From Nipponacmea schrenckii (taxonomy: Eukaryota; Mollusca; Gastropoda; Lottiidae): DNA of 64,000 nt. The notes beneath the pieces are model-generated. The model had not been told where the DNA came from. It saw only the letters and a list, made by a program, of their open reading frames with translations, and did no database searches. Location: the NCBI GenBank assembly GCA_030562195.1, contig JAUJPP010000007.1, forward strand, positions 30,253,769 to 30,317,768. The letters run 5' to 3'. Shown here piece by piece: positions 21,937-33,900 of this stretch. Numbering within the stretch: the first letter of the stretch is position 1; each line of letters begins with the position of its first letter. Made by a program: the position numbers and the translations under genes.

Positions 21937-24900
21937 TTAATTATTTGGAAACATTGAAGGGGGTTTTTTATTTCTGTTTTCTGTAGCCAGTCTTTGACGT
22001 AATCGCCTTACTTCATTCAAAAGTTCCATCTCTTGTTCATCAAACGTCCCTCTACTTCTTTCAAATGAGACTGGAATTTACAAAACAAATTTTTCTAAAC
22101 TTTGGATAAATAATAAGACAAAAAAAATGTAATAATAGACTACTGATGTGTTTCTGCATCTTAATTTTTTTCTCATTTATCAGTAGATGTAACATATAAA
22201 GTTAAGCTTTTACTTAATTTTTCTCAAAATCTACAATTTCGAGTTTCCTATTTTGTTGATATCAGAATTGTAAGATTATCTACCTTTGGAAGAAATGGAC
22301 TCGTCTGTAGGATAAGAATCATTTGGTTCTTGAAAACTAATCTGTTTAGATGTACCAGCTGAAAATTAATCATTAAAATTTTTTTTTATATATATACTCA
22401 GTCCATATGAAAACGCACCACTCACGAAATCTGGAATAACTCCACGGGTTGATATGTGAAGTATATACTTGTGATGCTTTTGAGATAATATATGATTTAA
22501 GAAGACATGTAAACAACATTAAATTTTATGCACGATAATGTTACTGTGCGAGCGAGACTTTAGTGGTGTAGGGGTCAAACAGGAAAGTTAATAACGGATG
22601 TGACCGCCATTTGCATTGATACATGCTTTGCATCGTCGTTGCATGGAATTGATCAGTCTCTGGATAGTGTTCTGAACAAGGGTAACCTCAATTTCATCCC
22701 ATAAGTGCTCGATAGGGGAGAGGTCCGGTGACAGAGCTGGCCACTGAAGCATGGCAATGTTCTGCTGTGCAAGGTACTGCATTGACACCCTTGCAGTGTG
22801 TGCCCTAGCGTTGCCCACTGTAGACGTTCGTTTCGGTGACGATCTGTCAACATGGGGCCGAAATAGGGACGTCGTGCATGCAGGTCTGCAGCCCACACAC
22901 AGTTCCTTACGGTGTTGGGGTGAATGAAACTACAGCGTCCTTGGAGTTGAGCAGCCATTCTAGTTGCTGGTAGTGTTCAGTCTCGGACATGATCGAGTAC
23001 GATCTGACGGTCCTGGCATGCCGTTGTCACACGTTGTTGACCCGGTCGAGGACAGTCCCGAATGCTCCCCATTTGCAGAAACCTGTGATGGAGTCTTGCG
23101 ATCTTTGTGTGTGCGCAGTGAAGTCGTCTGGCAATTTCCATGGTGCTGGTGCCATTTTGAAGCATGCCAATGGCACGTTTCCGTTCAGGGGCTGTAAGTC
23201 GCGGCATAGTGTCAGCGTTTCACAAGTGTCAGTGAAGAAAGGTAATGTGTGCACAATCCAGAGTGAAATTCATTTTTTCCTGTGGTGTGTGTGCAAAAAG
23301 TTGCATTTTTGCGAAAAAATTCCCAAGGGTTACAGTTAACATGAAATTCTCCCATTACATGCACCTGGCTTCTCGGGTGACGTCACTATAGTGTTGTTGT
23401 ATAAAAATTATATTGAAGTTCATTTGAACTTAAATATTGACTTTTTCAAGTGGTGTGTTTTCATGTGTACTCAGTATATATAAAAAGATCATAAGTTCAG
23501 ATCGGAATGAAATGGTGATCAGTGAAGCCTATTCTCTCCATGCATTTTTTTTTCCGATTAAATTTGGCAATTCCAGTTAATTACATGAGAAGTGTCACAT
23601 AACTCACAAAGACTAAATCATGTACGGTACATTTTCATGTGGGTGTATAAAGTTTCATGTTTCCTTTTATATTTTATCTGTTCCTCAAGGAATATTTGAT
23701 TAAATAGTTAAAGGAATATTGCGTCTTAAAATGAACATATAATCCGATAAATCAAAACAACTTGAGTAATCATCCATTAATATGCAATTGCTTATTGAAA
23801 TGCATTTCATAAATTGATAAAGTTTTTTTTCAAAAAATTAGTTAATTTTGTGAGAGAGATTCTGTTACTTTATGATATCAGGTCAATTCACTGATGAATA
23901 AACATGTGGTTTTATGGAACATTTGAATTACGTAATTACAAAGTAATAACTATTAACCCTGAATCTAGGCTAATCAGATAAAAGGGAAGTAACTAGATTA
24001 ATACCTTGTTGAACATTATTTATCAAATGATCTGTGTGATGTTTACTGGTGTGTTGCTCTAATTCCAATCTATCTAAACGTCTTACAGTGTCCGAAATAT
24101 GATCATTAACTTCATATCCTAACTCTTTATAACCTTCAGCTGTATCACTCTCCTAGAAAAGAGATTTAATTTGTCATCATGTTATATGATAGGTTCAGGA
24201 CAAGTTGTAATCTTCAAATTATATGATAATGGACATTTAAGCTGGGCGATATTAGTTCAAGTGGATATTGGGATCTGAATCATTACTGTATCACAATATG
24301 AGCAAAATCGCGATATTTCTGAGGTAAATATCCCTGCATATACCCCACTATGTATCTGTATCAGATATTAAGCTACTTGTTAGAATATCTACAATGCACT
24401 TTGACGATATACCATGATAACAACCATATCACAATATGTAAATATTAGGTATTTTTTAATTAGGTGATAATACTAATTTCAGTATTTATTGTGATACTAG
24501 TATACATCAACCAGCCCTATCAACAAGTATCAATATAAGCTTCAATTTTGTGATTATGACTAGCAAACTAACAGACTAGATAACACCACACAACACTAGA
24601 AATAAACAATGTTACCCTTTCATCTTGGCATCTTTTCATTAACTGATGAACCTCTGTCTCCAAGGATCTGTTTTCTGTATGTAACCTTGCTAACTGAAAA
24701 ATTTAAACATTTGGTAAAGATCAAGATAGCAAGTCTTTTGGTGAGTACATTAACAGTGTACAGGTCTTTAAGTTTTCTTTCTTCATATTCACACCTTTTG
24801 CCACTGCAGATGTTTACGCTTGTCAGTGATACAGGTCAGAGGAGTTCATATGGAAAAAGTGTCTAGTCATCCAAATTGAACAGTAAACCAAGGCACCATG

Positions 24901-27900
24901 AGCGTGTTAAAAACCCCTCGACATTTGGAAATAGCAAAAAGCGAAGGGTAATACAGTCATCTTGGCAAATTTCCCTCATTGCACACTGGCGTTGCCAGTT
25001 TTGATTAGCCCATTAGGTGCGCAAGAGTAGGATGTAAAGTTCATTTCATTTCACTGCCATTGAAGATGGGAAATGCAATGCTGTATGCAATAGAATTTGA
25101 CCAGTAGCTATTTACAGCCACTTTTGTTTGACTTCCTAGTGGTGGAGAACCTTCAAAGTGAACAGGCTGATATTTCAACTGATAGTAAATAGAGGTATGT
25201 TATGCTTTGAAATATAATATAAGTGCTCAATATAAAGTTCCTTCCTATACCTGAATGTTTTTAGCTTCTCTTTCTAAATCTTCAATACGAAACCTTTCTT
25301 CCATCTCCTTACGTGCCCGCATATCAACATTCTGTTGGGTAGCAACAGCTAACTTCTGTTCCATTACCTGCATGAAAAGGTCTTACATTTACCAAACATT
25401 CTTACTGTAAAAACATTGCTCAATACATCAATTCTAGAGTGATATTGGAAAAATGTCTTATTTGTAACAATGTGATAATCTGGGCTGTTGATTTATTTTT
25501 TTCCCAGTCAGTCATTTTTAAACAATTTTTAAGCTAGCCCATGCTGGACTACTATTTAACTTGTATCCAACTGTAAACTGTACTATGCTTCAATGACATG
25601 AATGTGTGGTAACAATTATCATTAGTTATTAAGATACTACTTGACAAAAAAGTTATATCAACTGTACTGGACATATCTAGGATGTCCAGTGCTTTTATTT
25701 TCAACAATGAAATGGTTTAAAGTGTAAAAAACTTTAAAGAATAAAGATTCCTGGAGAAAAAAGGCCAAATTTGAATCAAAATAGTATATCAATACTAGCT
25801 AACCTTTCTAACTTCCAATTCTCTTTCCTGTTCAGCATTATGTATTCTCTGTTTAATACGTTGTTCTAATTCTTCTTGTTTACGATGGGCATCTTGTTCA
25901 GATTTTAATTGTTGAGATGACACAGCAAAATCTCTAAATAACTCCTTTAAGGATGAAACATATATACATCAGAGTCACACAATGCTTTGCAAAATCCAAT
26001 ATTAAAATAGATCTACTCACAACTAAGCTTGGCTCTATTCTGTAATAAATTCCATGATCGTATCATAATCAAACAATGAGCTTTAATGATCCAGGATGAC
26101 TATTTGACTACTTAATTGACTTAATTTTGATTACATGGGAGTGTAAATAAACGGTTGCCTGTCAGGGTTGGGGGGGGGGGGGGTTTGGGTTGGGGGGCTT
26201 GGTTGACTTTATTGTCACATACATGTATTTAAGGTGGGTTCTTAATAAAGGTGGTGTGTGAGCAGGATAGACTTTAATTTGATTTCTACCTCATTGCATT
26301 CGATAGACATACAATGGTCCAGTTTGTATACATAAATTTGTCTCACCTGTTCAAACATTTTACGTTTTAATTCTAATTCTAAATTCCTGATTTCTGCTTC
26401 CTCTATAGCACCTTCTGTTTCTTGGTCTCTTAATAAAGCCTGAAGACAATCAAAGTTTGTTTAGTTTGACAAAACCAGATTAAGACAACATGATGGGATA
26501 ACAAAGTTTTGGTATCTTTCTTTACAAACTCCTACAGATCAATCCAAGCCTCTCGCTGTGGATTTAATGTTGTTTCATGAGAATTCTTCCTTACCTTTCT
26601 CTGCATTTCATCATCTAGCCGTCTTAATTCTGCCTCTCGTTGCTTTTTTTGGAATTGCAGGAATTTTCTTCTGGCTGCATCCAGTAACTGAAGTTCTTTT
26701 AATTTAACTTCACGATTCATAGCAAATAATCTATTTAGTAATGAAAATAAACCTTGATCATTTTTACCCAATTTTTTTTTTTAAATGTGGTTATTTTAGA
26801 CTAGATCGTGCGTATGAATGCGAAAAAACATCATATGTAATGTGTCTGTAAGGTAACTGAATTAATAATATTCAAGAAGACCAAATTCACAGTTTGAAAG
26901 TTCGAATTGAAGAAAGCTATATAAAATGTTTAGCAGAACAAATTTTTACCTTTTACGTTGATCTGCTAATTTTTGTTCTTCAGCTTGTATCATCAATCGT
27001 CTCTTGTTCTCAGCTTCTAGTAATAACTGCTGCTGTCTATACCAAGCCTCTTCTTCTTGTCTTCTTTTAGCTGTTTCTTGTTCAGTATTTAATGATAATT
27101 GTCTAAGAAATAGAAAGAGAAACCATTCTAAGCTTAAATAAAAATGAAATAATGTAACATTTGATTCCATTGGTAAATGGCAGCCGCGGGGGCTCAGTGA
27201 GTAAGACACTTGCTCGCTAACCTGAAGTTCTTGGGTTCAAGTCAGGCAAACATCGAGATGGAAAAAGCTTCTAGTCCTTCGGATGGGACAGAAAACTGAG
27301 GTTGTACAGGCTGTACATGTTAAATATCCTTGACAGTTGAAAATCAAAATAAAGAGTAGGCTAATGCCGCTGATCTGCTGAAATTCCCCTCATTGCACAC
27401 TGCATAATGTTGCCTGCCTTAAGGTGCAAAAGAATAGGACATAAAATTCCATTTCATTTTATAATGGTAAATATTAAGTGATGGACTGTACACTAAGTAC
27501 AAATTTGATTTAACTTTTAAGCAAATTAACTCATTATGACACATTCACATTTGTGACTTATCTATTATAACAATTTTCTTACTTTTGTCGGAGATATTCA
27601 TCTTCTTCCTGCCTTATTCTTTCTCTTTCTTGTACCTAGAAACAATTAGATTAATATAACATTGAAATTGGGTTTGCAAATTGTTGCCAACTTACATGTG
27701 ATAAATGTGGAAAATTGTCTCTACTAATTACATACAAAATATTCTAATAATAATCTAATAATCATATATTTTAATACCTAAAACAAAATATTTTTTGTCA
27801 ACCGAACAACATTCTAAACTGAAATTTAGAAATAGAAGGACAAGAAAAATGTGATCATAGACTACTTTGAGTGTTTCTGAAGAAGGAATTAAGCCGAAAC

Positions 27901-30900
27901 GTAATCAAACAGGACAATTTTATACAAAATATAGATGTTAGATAAATAAATCCACTATTATATATATACCGGTACTTCTCTTTAATATTTAACAACCTTT
28001 CAATTCATTTACAGGAATCTTTATCAAACATAAAAACAATGTTAAAATTAAAGAGAAGTAGTATATCCAAAGTGATCTTATTTATCTAATGTTCTACCTA
28101 CTTCTAAATGTTTTTCAAAGATTAATGAGATATTGTAAGAATATATTTGAAATAAGATTATAATACCTGATAATCAACTATGTATTTAGGGTATTTATTA
28201 AAAACTGGATATTGGCCCCGAGTCAATGGTTTAAATTTCTCCAATAATTTAACAGGGTGTATATCATCTGGAGTAGAGTCCATCAATCTTAAAGCCTGTT
28301 TTATTACCAGTTTAATATCTACAGCATTACGATGGTGGTAAAAATACTAAAATGAAAGGAATGGAGTTTGATGTCCTACTCTTCAGCACCTCATGGGCTG
28401 GTGTAGACCAGCAAAGCCATGCATGAATTTTTGAGAGGACAGCAGCATAAGCCTACACTATTTACAATTTCCAACGGTTGAGGGATCATAAACATGTTTA
28501 TTGTCCCATTTGAATGACTAAACGTTTTTTCCATTTCCAAGAAACTGGGTTGAAAAATCCTAAAGTTCATTTTGACCTTTTGAGGATTTACCCCTGACCT
28601 TTTTAAATGTTATTTTTTCAGAAATGCATCACTGGCAAAGAAAAAAAAATCAAATAAAATTTTGTTTATCTTAAACCTATTTAACAAAAACTTGGATGGA
28701 AACTACAAAAAAAAATTGTACCTGAAGGAAAATTTTTAAAAATTCATATATGGAATCTGTATAACAACCTACCTTAAAATCATCCAACTCAACACATTGT
28801 GTTAAAGGCCCTCTAGCACACATGGCATAAGCTACAACTAACATTAATATGAAGGCTGGATGACGACTAAATATGTTATCCCATAACATTAACCATTCTT
28901 CTTTAGTTAAAACTTCAGAAAATACGGATTCTAACAGAGGCCATGCATAAATCTATAAAATATAACAGTAAATCATTTTAACTGGATAATAAGTATATCG
29001 TTATTTTTCCTTTAGCCATTAAATAAAATCTATACCAAGGGAAAAAACAACACTATTAATTGACATGATTTAATGTCAGAGGGGTAATGCATGTTCGCAG
29101 TAAAGTTTACTGGTCTGCTGCCTTCTATTTTGTGTGGAAGGTCCATTGGCAAAGTGGTATAGACGGTTGGCATGGATTGCTGGCGATTAGGTGCCTGACT
29201 CTGAGATCGCTGGTTCGAAACCTGTACGGGTCTCAGCCAATTTTCAGCACAAGAATCTGTACCAAGAAAGTGTTATCCCAATAACGAAAGTATTGTAACA
29301 CTATTAATTGTTCCACTAGTTAATATGTTGGCTGACTCATTGCTGATTTACAAACTTAAGTTATGTGGTACAAACATCGTATTTTGGCAGTTTGAGAATT
29401 TATTGTTCATCAACTCTCACTATGAAAATGAAGTATTCTTGCTGAGCAAAGGGAAACAACTATACTGGTACTGTTAGTTAATGATATACATGTAACACTT
29501 TTTGATTTAAGATTTATGATGTTGAATTTCCACTGCAGACAAAATCCATTAAAATCATTTCTCATGGTTCTGATTTTAACTTCAATCATTCAATTATCCA
29601 CTAGCTTTGTAGTGGATGAGAATTTTTTCTCTAAGGACAATGTTATCAATGAAATAAAAAACAATAGTTTGAAAATCAATAATTTATTCCATATTTACTT
29701 AAAATGTAAATTTTATTTACAATATAAATACAAATTTATTATTTACATAGCACTATAAATAAATAGATCATTATAAAACATGTACGTTCCAACTTTACTG
29801 ATTAGCTATCAGTCTGTCACATTCTATTCCTCCCTGATTCAGGAAAGATTTATGCTAAAGTTCTTGACATTGAACTTTGAACTTTATTCTTTTGAGTGGT
29901 ATTCATTGGTTTGATGTTTTGACTGTCCCAATAATGGCTTCAAATGAATAATAGGGACACATTAAAAAATCAACCTTCATTCCTTGCCATATCGATCAAA
30001 CTTCTTGACCATAAGTCATTTTAAATAGTAAGACTATTTTTTTCAGTTTCTTTGGCATAATTGACACATCTGCACAGACGGCATGCCATATTATTGTTCA
30101 CACAAATTTCTGTTGTATGATTGATTAAAAACATTAGCACCATTAACAATGTCTGACAATTGTTGTATTATTTCACCATACATTTTAGGTGATTTCCCTC
30201 CCGATTCTCCACTACTTGTTAACTCTGTACAAATATTCAATAGTCTTTTCTCCACTTGTTGCTTTTGTCGTTTAGGTTTAGTGTTGCTGGATCGGTTCCG
30301 TTTATTAGCGAACCAGGCTTTTACCTGAGCTAATGAAATACCTCCTTTATCAGCTAATAAGATTTTTTCTTCATCGTTTGGATACGGACTCTCTAGATTT
30401 TCACAATACCATTCATTCATAACTTGTATAGCTTTAGGATTCAATTGTCTAGATCTACTCTTATTGTAGACTATTTTATTTGGCACGGGTACATGACATG
30501 CTTTTAACAACTGTAGACTTCCTGTCACTCTGTTTGTTAACTGTAGACGTTCTTTATCGTAATACTCATGCACTATAGTTAGTTTTTCTTTTAGTTCCTC
30601 TTGTGTGATAAAACTCATAGCTTTCAGTTCTGTCACAGCTTCAGTACGTCTGGTTTCATTCTGAGAACACTGTCCATAATAAAAAGTTTGTAATTCACTG
30701 ACACGCACATCACCTCTCATTGATAGCTGTCTAAAATCAGCCTGAAGATTGGCTTCCTGTACAGCAATCATAGCCGAGTCTAAATTCACTACTTCTGGCA
30801 CTTGAGGTTTGGCAGCTGGCACTGCAGGAACATTGTCATCTATCAAGGAATATGGAAGTTCCTGTTGAAAACACTCTGATAAAAGAGTTGCTTGAAGCTG

Positions 30901-33900
30901 TGTAAACATTGGATGAGAGGAAAGTCTAGAATATTCACTACATTTGCTAAGTTGTGGAGAATTCGGACTATAATCCACTATGGATGCCATTTTCGTGTAT
31001 ATTCACTCAATTACAAACTATGTCCACTATCCAGTAAGTTTACAGAATTTCTCTTTTGACAACAAGATGTTCAGTTTCTGATCATTTTCTTCAAAATTGC
31101 CACCATGTGAACTTGTTCAAAACAGACTAGTGAATGATGTGACAAACATCTCACTTGAACTATATCTGAACTCATCTTTCAGAATTAACCAATGAAATTA
31201 CAGATAGCAGATACTCAGTTGGTATGTCAACCAATCAAATAAGGTGTCAGTTATTCTCAGTTCAGTGGTTGATGGTGTGTCTTACTATTTAAAACTAATC
31301 ACTACTAATCACTATTAATTACAAGTGACTGAAAGTTGAAATCAGTTTTCTGTTTATGACTCTCTTGATTAATTCAACTGAATGACAGAACTTTCATCAG
31401 TCAAAATATTGTCTACACTTTATTTGATTTTTAATTAAATATATTAAATATCATTCAATTCATAACATGACTAATTTTTTCCTCTGCCTAAATTTATGGT
31501 AAATTCCTTTTTTTGATCTTTTTTTTATTAAACTAATTTTTTTTTGCAGCTTTTACATTTTACTTATATGTATATTTGTATTAGCATTCGGACAGTCAAC
31601 AAGTTTGTAGATTCCAGTCAAAAACATTGAAATATAAGTGTTACATTCCAGAAGCCTGTATCACAAAAATTTAACTTAGAATGATTTTAGTGTTCAAATG
31701 GTCAGATTGGCCAATCAATAAAATTGAGTTTTTATTAACCAATCAGGTTACTGTATTTCTTAAAATCTTGAATGTAACTTTGTTAAAATTTTGTGAAACA
31801 GGTCCCTGAATATATTGAAATTAGTACTGCAGGTGCCAAACTGATGGGGAATTTTGAAGGTATCAACAAAACGGTAAGTGCAATAGGTGATAGAACATGC
31901 CTAGTCTTTATTGACCGAATTTTTATAATATACAAGAGCTCATAGTGCTGAATTATTTAATTTCGACGTTTACTGTATGGTATGATATGTTTTTCTTAAC
32001 TTACCTGTGAAGTAACACCATATCTAACAAAATGCTGTAATAATAATCTATCATGATGAGCTAAAACATTTTCTATCATTGCCAGTATATTTATAGGTGG
32101 GTTAGGAAAATATTCAAACCAATGACTTCCCCAATTTACTGAAATATCAAAGTCATTGTTAAGGGTGTTATAATAGATGAGGCACTGGCCTAGGTCACAA
32201 GTAGAGACTATGCTATGAATTTCAGTATACATCATTTTGATAAGAAATTATCTGCTTCTGGAGAAATTCACAAGATAAAAATATTTGATATTCTCTTAAT
32301 GATATGATGTCAAATATTTTAGCAAGAGACATAGAATCTAATGATATCTTACCTAAAAGAGTGGCAATTATCTCAAAACATACTAAATGATTATTTTGAA
32401 ATAATTTAACAAAGGGAAAAGCCAACATAGGTAAATATTGGGTTTCACCAAATATAGGGGACCAATGAGCTAATGCTGATAATATCCTGCAAGACAGAAA
32501 GTTCATTTATAGAGAATCTACATACTACTTAAACTTCCAAAAAATAACACAAACTGCCCCTGTTTATGTTTCGAACTTTACTATTAATATCAGCATGAAA
32601 ACTGAAATTTAATAGAAATATATCTATTCATTCTTCAATATTGCAGTGGAGGTGTTTTAAATGGTGCTTGTAACAATGCTTGTAATTCAATTTAAAATTT
32701 TTCAAAACCAACAATCTTGGAATGCTATTATCAAACATAGATAATAAACAAACCTTTGTAAAACTCTCAACAATTTCCTACTTTTTAAAGGGTAAACCTC
32801 ATGCATTTTAGCGAATGATGGGTGGGTTCCTTTATCAACTAATGCAGCGTAAGCAGCATGATTTTCAGGTAATCTTAACACTGATCTCCAGATAAACATT
32901 CTGAAATAATCAAGACAAGAATGTGATGCTTGATACTTTAGTACTGTAAGGCTACAAATTATTGCGAGATAGAAATTAATGCGTAAAATACGTCCTATCT
33001 GTGATCGCATTAATTTGTATCTGCATTTTTATTTACATATTTCCAATAAAAGGTAGAATGAGTCGAGTATTTAAATTGAGACCAGACGGGATTAATTAAT
33101 TAGGTAATTATCTCTAAATTTGAAGCTGATTAGTAATCAATGACTTTAAAAACAAAAGATTTTCACACTTGACTATTCAAAGATAAAATCTTGATCATTG
33201 TTCATGTCTTCATTCATTAAACACTTGTAGTATACCGGGAAGCCCATTTCTTTTTAATGATAATTAAAAAATGCGACACCTATCGCAGATCGCATTAATT
33301 TGTACTCGCATTTTAGTCTCTATACCCCATGTCGCATTTATTTGTTGACGCATTAATTTCTAGCCTTACAGTATACAAAGGATCTAATCTGAGATATCAA
33401 TTAGCTGGAAGCTAACAGATATACAACATGAAGAAAGAGACATCTATATTTTACAGGAATAACAATTTAAGTTTACAGTTAAGGACCCCTTCTACCACGT
33501 TATCCTTGGCCAAACCTCTTGGCATTGATCTTTCCCGAATTATCCGTACCCATTTATAGCTGGATCGACTGGAATTATGAGAGAAGATGACTTACTCAAG
33601 GTCATCGGACTTTTATATGGTGATTGTCAGTTTTTAGTTGGAAGCAGAAATAAATTTGTCAGCAACTATCCAACTAACCAACATTAAAACATTGTCTGTG
33701 ATGTCTGTTAGTTAGAAAAAAGACATTTATTGGTCAGCAACTATGCAACCAACCAACAGAGCAATATTGTCTTCTATATTAGTAAGTTGAAAGCAAACAT
33801 GAATTTGTCAGCAATCAAACAACCATAGCACCATAGTCTGCAATATCACTAAACTGGAAGCAGACTTGAACTTGTCATCAACTAACACATCCGAAGTGAT

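Noticed and set aside
29140..29285. tRNA gene with a perfect B box GGTTCGAAACC
   Set aside because: Acceptor and anticodon stems do not close and the A-B spacing is long; a SINE head fits better.
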